Shown in pieces: positions 1 through 8,212 of a stretch of 64,000 bases of DNA. This stretch comes from Bacteroidota bacterium. Its GTDB lineage: Bacteria > Bacteroidota > Bacteroidia > Flavobacteriales > Flavobacteriaceae. Location of the stretch: contig JAEWHE010000015.1 of assembly GCA_023387965.1 (NCBI GenBank), forward strand, positions 186,001 through 250,000, written 5' to 3'. Positions within the stretch are counted from its first letter, which is position 1; each line of letters starts with the position of its first letter. A program made the position numbers and the translations under genes. Under the pieces are notes generated by a model. The model had not been told where the DNA came from, did no database searches, and was given only the letters and a program-made list of their open reading frames with translations.

Positions 1-429
1 TCTCACGCTTCCGTCACTGTGGAAGGAGAAAAAATCAGTGAAATTGGTCAAGGTTTGCTGGTTTTGGTTGGGATTGAAGACCAAGATAACCAAGAAGATA
101 TTTCGTGGCTTTCGCCAAAGATTTGCAACCTCAGAATTTTTGGTGATGAAAATGGCGTGATGAATCTTTCGATAAAGGATATTGACGGAGAAATGATTGT
201 CGTGAGTCAATTTACGCTTCATGCGGCAACGAAGAAAGGTAACCGACCTTCTTATATTAAAGCTTCGAAGCCAGAAATCGCAATTCCGCTTTATGAAAAA
301 TTTTTACAGCAATTAAGTTTAGATTTTGGCAAAAAAATCCAAACTGGAAAATTTGGAGCCGACATGAAAGTAGAACTTTTAAACGACGGTCCGGTCACTC
401 TTTTTATTGACACCAAAAACCGCGAATAA
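1..429 (+). CDS. dtd: D-aminoacyl-tRNA deacylase, 5'-truncated by window edge
   Basis: Dtd hydrolyses D-amino acids (and glycine) mischarged on tRNA, acting in the cytosol as a homodimer. The frame is open from base 1, and the visible protein starts with SHASVTVEGEKISEIGQGLL, which matches the family a little inside the normal N-terminus, so roughly ten residues and the start codon lie upstream of the window. The GTG at 19 is in frame but too far into the fold to be the start. Family signatures present are the SQFTLHA stretch (SQ-T, near residue 60 of the visible protein) and the C-terminal GPVT segment, which carries the trans-editing GP dipeptide. The end is intact at FIDTKNRE. The next gene begins 3 bp downstream, which suggests co-transcription. 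Confidence 0.95.
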   Translation, partial: SHASVTVEGEKISEIGQGLLVLVGIEDQDNQEDISWLSPKICNLRIFGDENGVMNLSIKDIDGEMIVVSQFTLHAATKKGNRPSYIKASKPEIAIPLYEKFLQQLSLDFGKKIQTGKFGADMKVELLNDGPVTLFIDTKNRE

Positions 430-432
430 TTC

Positions 433-1299
433 ATGAAATCGCTACAAAATAAATGGTTTTTTCTATTGGTGCTTTCTCTGATTTGGGGAAGCTCTTTTAT
501 TTTAATCAAAAAGGGATTGGTGGGATTGAATCCGTTTCAGTTGGGTTCGTTGCGAATGATTTTTGCCGCAACATTTTTGCTGATAATTGGTTTTAGAAGT
601 TTAGCAAAAATTAAACGTTACCAATGGAAATATATTGCGATTACTGCCATGATGGGAACTTTTTTTCCTGCTTTTTTATTTTCGATGGCACAAACCGAAA
701 TCGATAGTTCCATTAGTGCGATTTTGAATTCGCTTACACCTTTGGGAACGTTGGTTTTGGGAATCACGATTTTCGGAATGGGTTTTCAGAGACGGCAGCT
801 TTTTGGTGTGATTTTAGGTTTGGCGGGAAGTTGCCTGCTTATTTTTAGTGGCGCGATCAACCATCCCGGACAAAATTATTGGTTTGCTTTGCTTGCCGTA
901 ATTGGCGCGATCTGTTATTCGGTAAACGTGAATCTAATCAAGAAATATTTGTCGGATTTGAATGCTGTAAGTATAACGGTTGGGAATTTTTCGGTATTGT
1001 TGATTCCGGCTTTGGTTATTCTTTATTTTTCCGATTTTTCGCAAGTGGCGCATATACCAGAAGTTCAGCATTCCATGATTTTTGTGGGAATTCTTGCCAT
1101 TATGGGAACCTGCGTTGCCAATGTAATTTACTTTAAACTGATTCAGATTTCATCGCCAATTTTTGCTTCTTCGGTTACGTATATGTTGCCGCTTGTGGCA
1201 TGTTTTTGGGGTGTTGCCGATGGCGAAACGTTGTCGGTTTGGCAAGGTTTAGGAGGTTTGGTGGTTTTGGCTGGGGTTTATCTTTCGGCGAGGAAGTGA
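433..1299 (+). CDS. EamA/DMT-family transporter
   Basis: This is a 288-residue inner-membrane protein of the drug/metabolite transporter superfamily, with about ten hydrophobic segments arranged as two EamA repeats (roughly residues 8-135 and 150-285). The N-terminus contains the typical LIWGSSFILIKKGL pattern, and the second repeat ends with GLGGLVVLAGVYLSARK. Members export metabolites or amino acids, and the substrate cannot be read from the sequence. The ATG at 433 follows the dtd stop by 3 bp, so the two genes are probably on one message. No substrate-specific neighbour is present. Confidence 0.9.
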   Translation: MKSLQNKWFFLLVLSLIWGSSFILIKKGLVGLNPFQLGSLRMIFAATFLLIIGFRSLAKIKRYQWKYIAITAMMGTFFPAFLFSMAQTEIDSSISAILNSLTPLGTLVLGITIFGMGFQRRQLFGVILGLAGSCLLIFSGAINHPGQNYWFALLAVIGAICYSVNVNLIKKYLSDLNAVSITVGNFSVLLIPALVILYFSDFSQVAHIPEVQHSMIFVGILAIMGTCVANVIYFKLIQISSPIFASSVTYMLPLVACFWGVADGETLSVWQGLGGLVVLAGVYLSARK

Positions 1300-1317
1300 T
1301 TTGGGATTTTTGATTTA

Positions 1318-1425
1318 AGATATTAGAATTGAGAATTGAGAATTGATAATTGAGATTTTCTTTATCGGATTTTGCTTTCGACCTTCGACTTTCGACTTTT
1401 GACTTTTGACTTTTGACTTTGCAAC
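1318..1425. repeat. low-complexity word repeats
   Basis: Degenerate tandem words of 8-11 bp: several GAATTGA units (1325-1355), then repeated TTCGACTT/TTTGACTT units (1378-1420). The stretch is non-coding between the EamA gene and repeat copies further right. Similar word-like tracts occur in at least five other gaps of this window. Confidence 0.7.
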
Positions 1426-1462
1426 TTCCCAACCCTTAAAAAATTCCCTTCGTGTTTAACTA

Positions 1463-1546
1463 GCCCCGATAGAGGCGACTATACTTTTTTTATTGCCCGG
1501 ATTGAAATCCGGGGTAATTAAAAAAGATAGTGCCGAAAGCGGGAAA
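1463..1546. repeat. hairpin repeat family 2, copy 1
   Basis: The core is an exact inverted repeat CCCGGATT / AATCCGGG (1496-1503 and 1506-1513) inside a T-rich/A-rich outer stem (about 1483-1527). It is framed by AGCCCCGATAGAGGCGAC on the left and GCCGAAAGCGGG on the right. The same layout (GGGGTTGAAGCGGC, hairpin with CCGGAT, AGCGGAAAACCCG) is found at 32891-33003. It lies in the 355-bp gap between the EamA gene and the M16 gene and does not encode a protein. Confidence 0.65.
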
Positions 1547-1563
1547 ATGGATTATTAAAATGC

Positions 1564-1590
1564 CTGTCCCGATGCTTCGGGATGGCTCCC
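1564..1590. repeat. fragment of repeat family 1
   Basis: CTGTCCCGATGCTTCGGGATGG resembles the terminal small hairpin of the full-length family 1 elements (CTGTCCCGACGCTTCGGGAG at 22214-22233). The rest of the element is absent here. It lies just after the family 2 copy, so this gap is a composite of two repeat types. Confidence 0.5.
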
Positions 1591-1612
1591 AGAAAAAAAA
1601 TTAAGCATAAAA

Positions 1613-1646
1613 AAAACCGCCATTGCTGACGGTTTTAATTTTTTTA
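1613..1646 (-). terminator. Rho-independent terminator of the M16 operon
   Basis: The inverted repeat AAAACCG / CGGTTTT, with an imperfect inner stem, is followed on the minus strand by a run of T (A-run on the plus strand at 1609-1616). It lies directly after the stop of the minus-strand M16 gene ending at 1655. Confidence 0.75.
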
Positions 1647-1654
1647 TGTATTTC

Positions 1655-3694
1655 TTAGTTGAAATCTGCGTCGGTTACACCTTCGTTGATTTTTACTTCT
1701 GAAATTACAATTGGAATTTCGATTCCGATGTTTAGCGATGTTTTGTGCGGAACTTTGATTCCTTTTACTTCGCGGTAATCTGAAAATGGCGAAACGATTG
1801 TCATTTTTTGTCCTGGAGCCATTTCAACTTCTTGGCTTTCGGCAACTTTTAGACCCGATTTTACATCGTAGTACATTGTAGTTTCTCCGTCTTTGATTAC
1901 GTAAGCATCGCTACCTTCGATAGATTCGATTCCGCTAACTGTGATTCCTGATTTTGTTGCCAACGTCAATTCTGGGAACGCGTTTGCGTAGAATTTCATG
2001 TCTGCAGTTTCTTGAGCATCCAAAGGCATTTTTTGTGGTCCTTGAGCTTGGTAACCGTCTTTTCCGTTGAATACTTTTTTCATGGATTGACCCATAACTG
2101 AAAGTCCTTCGGTAGATTTTCCGGTGTTTGTTGCTTTTTTGTGGTACTCGATTGTCATACCTTGAGCAGAACCTGTACCTTTTACCGCGATGCTTTTTAC
2201 AGCTTTAACTGCTTTTTCTCCACCAATTGCTTGAATGTAATTGTCGAAAACAGTTTTTGCAGTAACACCTGCAGGAACTTCTTTTTTGGCAACTGGTTTG
2301 TCAATCGCGTTTCCGAATTTATCGAAATACATAATTGGCATTCCCAATTTTTCTAATGCTGGTAACACTTCGCTACCTTTTCCTGTGATCATCACACGCA
2401 TGTTGTCTGCCAAGAAATATTTGTTAGCTACACGTTGAATGTCTTCTGCTGTAACTGCATTGATGTTTTTTACGTAGTTTTCGTAGAAATCTGCCGGAAG
2501 ACCTTGAGTTTGCGTCAACAAAGCGTAACGAGCTACAGTTCCTGGCTTTTGGATTTGCATTACGAAGTTTCCTACGTATCCTGCTTTTACGTTTTTCAAC
2601 ATATCGTCAGCTACTTTTTCTGTACGGATTTTTTTCAATTCCTTGAAAAATTCCACCACAGCACTGTCAGTAACAGAGTTACGAACTTGCGTGGAAGCTT
2701 TGAATTTTCCTACATATTTGTTTCCGTAGATGCTTGAACGAGCTCCGTAAGTCCATCCGTGAGCTTCACGAAGGTTCATGTTGAGGTAGCTGTTGAAATC
2801 TCCACCAATCACTTGGTTTGCCAAAAGAACTGCAAAGTAATCTTTGTCAGTCATTTTTAGGTTGGATACGTTTACCAAAGAAATTTCTGATTGAACCGCA
2901 TTTGGCATGTCCACGAAATTAATTTGCGAATATTGAACGTCTTTTGGGTCGTTATATTTAATGTTTGGAGCGGTTGCTTTTCTCCAAGAACCAAAATATT
3001 TTTCGATCGATTTTTTAACGTCTTTGGTTTTTACATCGCCAATAACCACTAAATAAGCATTTGCCGGAACAAAATACGTAGTGTAGTTTTGGATGGCATC
3101 ATTTAACGTCACATTGTTGATGGTTTCTTCAGTTAAATATTCTCCTGAAGGGTGTGTTTTTCCGTAAAATAATACATCTTCCACACGACCTGCAACAGCC
3201 TGAACGCTTTTTTCTTGTGTTTTTAAGCCTTCGATAAGTTTTGCTTTTTCTTTATCAAATTCTTCCTGAGTAAATACAGAATTCAAAGCACCATCTGCCA
3301 TTAATTCTAAAATTCTGTCAGAATATTTGCTTAAACCGCTGGCATAAGCACCATTAGCGCTAAAACCGATGTTTGCTCCTAAAAAGTCAATTTCTTCGTT
3401 GAACTTATCTTTAGGCATTTTCTTGGTTCCACTACCAATCAAAGAACTGGTGATATCAGAAACACCTTTTTTGTTTCCTTCTGCGTAAGGTGCGTTGTCT
3501 AACGTTAAGTTGTAAGAAACGCGTGGTAATTTATTATTTTCAACAACCAATACTTTTAAACCGTTTTTAAGTTCAAAAGTTGTTGGCTTACCAATGTTGA
3601 TTACCGGAGCTGGTCCTGGTTTTGGCTGAGGTCTGTCTTGTGCTTGCATAACCATTGTAAGAAACAAGCTTGATAGAATAAATATTTTTTTCAT
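1655..3694 (-). CDS. M16-family peptidase-like protein, zinc motif absent
   Basis: This 679-residue exported protein has an N-terminal signal peptide (MKKIFILSSLFLTMVMQAQ). The N-terminal two thirds align with the M16 (pitrilysin/processing-peptidase) fold, including the usual VIGDV and GGDFNSYLN regions. Where an active M16 enzyme has HxxEH, this protein reads SDITSSLIGSGT, so the zinc-binding residues are missing. The last ~190 residues (from about IQAIGGEKAV) form a LolA-like beta domain often attached to Bacteroidota M16 proteins. It starts 10 bp after the stop of the HxxEH-bearing partner (3704-5032), which fits the known pattern of an active plus an inactive M16 subunit working together. 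The substrate is unknown, and the likely location is the periplasm. Confidence 0.92.
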   Translation of the reverse strand: MKKIFILSSLFLTMVMQAQDRPQPKPGPAPVINIGKPTTFELKNGLKVLVVENNKLPRVSYNLTLDNAPYAEGNKKGVSDITSSLIGSGTKKMPKDKFNEEIDFLGANIGFSANGAYASGLSKYSDRILELMADGALNSVFTQEEFDKEKAKLIEGLKTQEKSVQAVAGRVEDVLFYGKTHPSGEYLTEETINNVTLNDAIQNYTTYFVPANAYLVVIGDVKTKDVKKSIEKYFGSWRKATAPNIKYNDPKDVQYSQINFVDMPNAVQSEISLVNVSNLKMTDKDYFAVLLANQVIGGDFNSYLNMNLREAHGWTYGARSSIYGNKYVGKFKASTQVRNSVTDSAVVEFFKELKKIRTEKVADDMLKNVKAGYVGNFVMQIQKPGTVARYALLTQTQGLPADFYENYVKNINAVTAEDIQRVANKYFLADNMRVMITGKGSEVLPALEKLGMPIMYFDKFGNAIDKPVAKKEVPAGVTAKTVFDNYIQAIGGEKAVKAVKSIAVKGTGSAQGMTIEYHKKATNTGKSTEGLSVMGQSMKKVFNGKDGYQAQGPQKMPLDAQETADMKFYANAFPELTLATKSGITVSGIESIEGSDAYVIKDGETTMYYDVKSGLKVAESQEVEMAPGQKMTIVSPFSDYREVKGIKVPHKTSLNIGIEIPIVISEVKINEGVTDADFN

Positions 3695-3703
3695 GATAGA
3701 ATC

Positions 3704-5032
3704 TTAGTTTTGTGCTTTGTCTTTTGCCGGAACATAATCCAGAATCAATCGCTGATTAGGCATCAAATATTTTTTGGCAACGTCTCTGATTTCTTCACGA
3801 GTAATCGAACGGTAAATGTCGATTTCGTTATTAATAAGGTTTACATCACCATACAATAAGTAATATGTAGCAAGATTTTCGGCAACACCTTCCACGCTTG
3901 TGTTACTGTTTACGTATTGGTTTTCAAATTTGTTTTGCAATTTTTGAAAATCTCTTTCAGAAATTAATTCGGTTTGAAGTTTTAAGATTTCTTCGTCGAT
4001 TTCTTTAGTTAAACCTTCCGTTGTTGTTGGCGCCATTGGCAAACCGTACACAAAATATACACCGTAATCTTCTTGGCTATAATTGAAAGCACCAATTTCT
4101 AAAGCCATTTTTTTATCGTCAACGATTTTTTTGTAAAGACGAGAACTTTTTCCATCACTTAAAATAGAAGAAATCATGTCTAAAACTTTAGCGTCACGAG
4201 TTTTCATCGAAGGTGTTCTGTAAGCTGTTACCAACATTGGCAACTGAATATTAGGATCTTCGTGAGTAGCGCGAATCGTTTGAGTGATTGGTTCTTCAAC
4301 GAATTTTTGTTTTGTCAAATCCGTTGTCCCTTTAGGAATTGGTCCGAAATATTGGTTTACCCATTTCATTGTTTGAGCATAATCAATATCTCCGGCAACT
4401 ACTAATACAGCGTTGTTTGGCACGTAGAATTTTTTGTTAAACGCCTGAAATTCTTCAAGAGTTGCAGCATCTAAATGTTCCATTGAGCCAATTGGAGCCC
4501 AACGGTAAGGGTGTTTTTTGAAAATATTTTCTTTTACTGCCGAAAATAAATTTCCATAAGGTTGGTTGTCCACACGAAGTCTTTTTTCTTCTTTCACAAC
4601 CTCATTTTGAGTATCAACACCAATTTGGTTGATAACTGGATGCATCAATCTCTCAGATTCCATCCACAAACCAAGTTCAGTATTGTTAGAAGGGAAAACT
4701 TCAAAATAGTAAGTTCTGTCATCAGAAGTATTGGCATTGTTAGTACCACCATTTCCTGAAACAATTTTAAACCATTCTCCTCTTTGAATATTTTTTGTGC
4801 CTTCAAATAAAAGGTGTTCAAAAAAGTGAGCAAATCCGGTACGTTCCGGGTTTTCGTCTTTCGCTCCAACGTGATACATTACCGAAGTAATCACAACAGG
4901 AGCCGATTTGTCTTGATGTAAAATAACATGCAAACCATTGTCAAGTGTGTATTCTTCAAAAGAAACCTTTTGAGCAGAAGCCACGTTGCCAATCAATAGG
5001 GCAGAACTCAACGCCATTATAGTTTTTCTCAT
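3704..5032 (-). CDS. M16-family zinc metallopeptidase (active subunit)
   Basis: A 442-residue exported peptidase with signal peptide MRKTIMALSSALLIGNVASAQ. The inverted zinc motif is intact as HFFEHLLFEGT (HxxEH, about residues 67-71), and a downstream NEVVKEEKR segment supplies the third zinc ligand, a glutamate. The length fits a single M16 unit of two homologous domains. It is the first gene of a two-gene operon with the inactive M16 partner at 1655-3694, so a heteromeric periplasmic protease is the simplest reading. A TACATTTG -7 element lies at 5094-5101 on the same strand. Confidence 0.94.
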   Translation of the reverse strand: MRKTIMALSSALLIGNVASAQKVSFEEYTLDNGLHVILHQDKSAPVVITSVMYHVGAKDENPERTGFAHFFEHLLFEGTKNIQRGEWFKIVSGNGGTNNANTSDDRTYYFEVFPSNNTELGLWMESERLMHPVINQIGVDTQNEVVKEEKRLRVDNQPYGNLFSAVKENIFKKHPYRWAPIGSMEHLDAATLEEFQAFNKKFYVPNNAVLVVAGDIDYAQTMKWVNQYFGPIPKGTTDLTKQKFVEEPITQTIRATHEDPNIQLPMLVTAYRTPSMKTRDAKVLDMISSILSDGKSSRLYKKIVDDKKMALEIGAFNYSQEDYGVYFVYGLPMAPTTTEGLTKEIDEEILKLQTELISERDFQKLQNKFENQYVNSNTSVEGVAENLATYYLLYGDVNLINNEIDIYRSITREEIRDVAKKYLMPNQRLILDYVPAKDKAQN

Positions 5033-5093
5033 AACCGTTAATAATTTGTTACTGTTTTAAGCATTAGTACGCTTAATTTATTTTTTGTTACGC

Positions 5094-5101
5094 CAAATGT
5101 A
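5094..5101 (-). promoter_or_regulatory. TAnnTTTG -7 element of the M16 operon
   Basis: The minus strand reads TACATTTG, matching the Bacteroidota primary sigma factor -7 consensus TAnnTTTG. It is about 60 bp upstream of the M16 start codon. Confidence 0.5.
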
Positions 5102-5158
5102 GAAATTTTTTACATTTATTTCAAAAATCAATTTAAAGAGTGTTCCTAGAAAATATAT

Positions 5159-5191
5159 TTTGAAAAATTGATTATTTTTTAGATAATTTTG
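5159..5191 (+). promoter_or_regulatory. promoter of the DUF4199 gene
   Basis: TTTG at 5159-5162 and TAATTTTG at 5184-5191, separated by 21 bp, match the Bacteroidota -33/-7 pattern. The start codon lies 40 bp downstream at 5231. Confidence 0.55.
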
Positions 5192-5230
5192 CGATAAACA
5201 AAACACCTAACTATTAAAATTTTAAATAAA

Positions 5231-5722
5231 ATGAAAAAATACGCAATCGAAATTAAATGGTCCATGATTTTTATTGGAATCAGTTTAGCGTGGTTACTGA
5301 TCGAAAGATTGGTTGGCTTGCATGATAAATACATTCACTTGCATCAATATCTTACTTTACTGTTTATGATTCCGGCGATTTGGATGTATGTTTTGGCATT
5401 AAAAGACAAAAAAAATTATTGTTACAATGGTCAAATGACTTTCGTTCAAGGATTTTTAACCGGAATAATCATTACCTTGATTATTACTGCAATTTCACCA
5501 TTAACGCAATATGTGGTAAGTGAATATGTTACTCCGGATTTTTTCGAAAATGCAACAGCTTACTCTTTAAAGACAGGTGATCACAAAACCGAAGCAGAGG
5601 CGAAAGCTTATTTCAACTACGAAAATTATGCGCTTCAGGCTACGATTGCTGCATTTATTTGGGGATTAATAACTTCTCTTGTGGTGGCATTTTTTGTAAA
5701 AACAAAGAAAAATTTAATATAA
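5231..5722 (+). CDS. DUF4199 family membrane protein
   Basis: A 163-residue integral membrane protein of the DUF4199 family, common in Bacteroidota and without a defined function. Four hydrophobic segments are visible: about residues 9-26, 38-56, 75-95 and 132-155. The family pattern is a polytopic protein with a short basic C-terminus, here FFVKTKKNLI. Its stop codon overlaps the start of the SRPBCC gene (TAATG), so the two are translationally coupled. A good promoter lies just upstream. No function is proposed. Confidence 0.85.
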   Translation: MKKYAIEIKWSMIFIGISLAWLLIERLVGLHDKYIHLHQYLTLLFMIPAIWMYVLALKDKKNYCYNGQMTFVQGFLTGIIITLIITAISPLTQYVVSEYVTPDFFENATAYSLKTGDHKTEAEAKAYFNYENYALQATIAAFIWGLITSLVVAFFVKTKKNLI

Positions 5723-6585
5723 TGAATCCAATTACTTTTTCAAGAAAAATTAGTGCCAATGCCGAAAAAATCTGGCAATTGCTCACCAATCCTGAATTGA
5801 TGAAAATCTGGTATTTTACGGTTCATAATTTTCAATTACAAGAAGGAAGTGAGTTTTATTTTTACGAAAATGAAACTGGCGGCGAATTTTTACACCGTTG
5901 CAAAATTCTCAAAGTTACGCCCGGAAAAATTTTCGAACATACTTGGGAATATCCCGAAATAGTGAAAGGTGTTTCGGTCGTAAAATGGGAACTAAAAGCG
6001 TTAGAAGAAAATCTTACTTTGGTGACACTTACACATTCCGGAACAGAACAATTTGCCGAAGCCGGAGCGATGTTTCGCCGAGAAAGTTTCGAACAAGGTT
6101 GGTACGAGATTCTTTTAATTCTTCGGAATAAATTACACAAAATAGAAAATTTATCTTTCGAAAAAGAAATTAACGCCTCGCCTTCAAATGTATGGAAAGC
6201 GCTTTGGGACAGAAATAATTACACACAATGGACTCAATTTTTTTCTGAAGGAAGCCAGCTTTTGGGTAATTTGGAAAAAAATGCCAAAATATTATTGGTT
6301 GACGGTTCAAAAAACGGAATGTACAGCGAAATTTCTGACTTTGAAGAGAATTCAAAATTAGTCATGAAACATTTAGGAATGGTGGAAAATGGTAAAGAAC
6401 TTCCCATTGATGCCGAAGCCGAAAAATGGACCGAAACTACCGAGAGTTATTTTCTCACGCCTTTTTCTGGAGGAACGCTTTTGAGAGTTGAAGTTCAAAT
6501 GACAAACGAGCACAAAGATTTTATGGAAAAGGCTTTCAAACCGGCATTAGAAGAAGTTAAAAAAATTGCGGAAAATCAGGTGTAA
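5722..6585 (+). CDS. tandem SRPBCC (AHSA1-like) domain protein
   Basis: A 287-residue cytosolic protein made of two START/Bet v1-like (SRPBCC, AHSA1) domains. The first spans about residues 1-140 (SANAEKIWQLLTNPELMKIW) and the second about 145-287 (NASPSNVWKALWDRNNYTQW). Each carries the typical start of a hydrophobic ligand-binding cup. The frame stays open upstream to 5659, but ATG 5722 overlaps the preceding stop (TAATG) and begins the domain correctly, so I chose it. Such proteins bind lipids, chaperones or small hydrophobic ligands, and nothing here identifies the ligand. Confidence 0.85.
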   Translation: MNPITFSRKISANAEKIWQLLTNPELMKIWYFTVHNFQLQEGSEFYFYENETGGEFLHRCKILKVTPGKIFEHTWEYPEIVKGVSVVKWELKALEENLTLVTLTHSGTEQFAEAGAMFRRESFEQGWYEILLILRNKLHKIENLSFEKEINASPSNVWKALWDRNNYTQWTQFFSEGSQLLGNLEKNAKILLVDGSKNGMYSEISDFEENSKLVMKHLGMVENGKELPIDAEAEKWTETTESYFLTPFSGGTLLRVEVQMTNEHKDFMEKAFKPALEEVKKIAENQV

Positions 6586-6612
6586 TCCACAATCTTAAAT
6601 TTGCAGCTTTTC

Positions 6613-6635
6613 CTCTGACAACTTGTCAGATTTTT
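6613..6635 (+). terminator. terminator after the SRPBCC gene
   Basis: The perfect inverted repeat TCTGACAA-C-TTGTCAGA (6613-6629) is followed by six T residues. The right arm also contains the TTG that could serve as the -33 element of the miaB promoter. Confidence 0.7.
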
Positions 6636-6655
6636 TCGGAATACTTTGTATATTT
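6622..6655 (+). promoter_or_regulatory. promoter of miaB
   Basis: The TATATTTG -7 element lies at 6648-6655 with TTG at 6622-6624 upstream (spacing 23 bp, slightly long). The miaB ATG is 42 bp downstream of the -7 element. Confidence 0.5.
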
Positions 6656-6696
6656 GCAAACCAGAATTTTTGTAATTCGGGATTGAAAAAGCATTT

Positions 6697-8145
6697 ATGG
6701 AAAAGATTATTGAAGAAAGCAAACAAGGCGAAAGTTTAGTATTAGAGCCGAAAACAAATAATACCAAGAAACTATTTATTGAGAGTTACGGCTGCTCGAT
6801 GAATTTTTCCGATAGCGAGATCGTGGCTTCTATTTTATTGGAAAACGGTTTCAACACCACACAAAATCTCGAAGAGGCCGATTTAGTTTTGGTAAATACT
6901 TGCTCCATTCGTGATAAAGCCGAACAAACCGTTCGCAAACGCCTTGAAAAATACAACGCTGTAAAACGTTCGTTAAATCCCGGAATGAAAGTGGGGGTTT
7001 TGGGTTGTATGGCAGAAAGACTAAGAAGCCAGTTTCTCGAACAAGAAAAAATTGTGGATCTCGTTGTAGGTCCGGATGCTTACAAAGATTTGCCTAACTT
7101 GTTAAAGGAAGTTGACGAAGGTAGAGATGCCATCAATGTTGTACTTTCCAAAGACGAAACTTACGGCGATGTGGCTCCAATTCGTTTGAACAGCAATGGC
7201 GTTACCGCTTTGGTTTCTATTACCAGAGGTTGTGATAATATGTGTACTTTTTGCGTCGTTCCGTTCACTCGTGGAAGAGAGAGAAGTCGTGAACCGCAAA
7301 GTATTTTGGAAGAAATTTCAGATTTGTACCAAAAAGGATATAAAGAAGTTACGCTTTTAGGGCAAAATGTGGACAGTTACCTTTGGTATGGTGGCGGACT
7401 CAAAAAAGATTTTGTAAAAGCTACCGAAATGCAGAAAGCAACAGCAGTAGATTTTGCACAATTATTAGATATGGCTGCCAAAGCATTCCCGAAAATGCGT
7501 TTCCGTTTTTCTACTTCAAATCCGCAAGATATGCACGAAGAAGTGTTGCATGTGATTGCCAATAATGAAAATGTTTGCAATTACATTCACTTGCCGGTTC
7601 AGTCTGGAAGCACCAGAATTTTGAAAGAAATGAATCGCCAACACACGCGTGAAGAATACATGGCTTTGATTGATAAAATCCGAAATATTATTCCGGATTG
7701 TTCAATTTCGCAAGACATGATTAGCGGTTTCCCAACCGAAACTGAGCAAGATCATCAAGATACTTTAACGTTGATGGAATATGTAAAATACGACTTTGGT
7801 TATATGTTTTCCTATTCTGAACGTCCCGGAACTTTAGCGGCTCGAAAAATGGAAGATGATGTTCCGGAAGAAACAAAAAAACGCCGTTTGCAAGACATTG
7901 TAGATGTTCAGCAAAAATTAAGCGCCGAAAGAACCGCAAGATTCTTAAACCAAACTGTAGAGGTTTTGATTGAAAAAGAATCAAAAAAATCACCCGATTT
8001 CTGGTCAGGAAGAAATTCGCAAAATACAACCGTTGTTTTCCCGAAAGAAAACTACAAACCAGGCGATTTCGTTAATGTAAAAATCACACATTGCACCTCT
8101 GCCACTTTGATTGGCGAAGCCGAAGGTTTTTCGGAAATGAATTAA
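6697..8145 (+). CDS. miaB: tRNA-2-methylthio-N6-dimethylallyladenosine synthase
   Basis: MiaB is a radical-SAM methylthiotransferase that converts i6A37 to ms2i6A37 in tRNAs reading UNN codons. The 482-residue protein shows the N-terminal MTTase domain (FIESYGCSMNFSDSEI, with further Cys residues in VNTCSIRD and LGCMAE). The radical-SAM CxxxCxxC motif follows as RGCDNMCTFCVVPFTRGRER, and a C-terminal TRAM domain ends near GEAEGF. All six cluster-binding cysteines are present. The gene stands alone behind its own promoter, with a terminator separating it from the SRPBCC gene. Confidence 0.97.
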   Translation: MEKIIEESKQGESLVLEPKTNNTKKLFIESYGCSMNFSDSEIVASILLENGFNTTQNLEEADLVLVNTCSIRDKAEQTVRKRLEKYNAVKRSLNPGMKVGVLGCMAERLRSQFLEQEKIVDLVVGPDAYKDLPNLLKEVDEGRDAINVVLSKDETYGDVAPIRLNSNGVTALVSITRGCDNMCTFCVVPFTRGRERSREPQSILEEISDLYQKGYKEVTLLGQNVDSYLWYGGGLKKDFVKATEMQKATAVDFAQLLDMAAKAFPKMRFRFSTSNPQDMHEEVLHVIANNENVCNYIHLPVQSGSTRILKEMNRQHTREEYMALIDKIRNIIPDCSISQDMISGFPTETEQDHQDTLTLMEYVKYDFGYMFSYSERPGTLAARKMEDDVPEETKKRRLQDIVDVQQKLSAERTARFLNQTVEVLIEKESKKSPDFWSGRNSQNTTVVFPKENYKPGDFVNVKITHCTSATLIGEAEGFSEMN

Positions 8146-8212
8146 AAGTTTAAAGTTCAAAGTTTAAAGTTATGGCGTTAACGTGAAACTTTAAGCCTTA
8201 AACAAATTTTAC
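8146..8212. repeat. low-complexity word repeats
   Basis: Repeats of AAGTTTAAAGTT type (8147-8171) and ACTTTAAGCCTTAAAC (8188-8203) in the short gap between miaB and the sigma-54 activator gene. The same kind of AAGCTT/TTTAAGCC words flank the four-helix-bundle gene at 12022. Confidence 0.5.

Noticed and set aside
5659..5721. 21-residue N-terminal extension of the SRPBCC protein
   Set aside because: It overlaps the end of the DUF4199 gene in another frame, while ATG 5722 overlaps the stop codon and starts the domain correctly.
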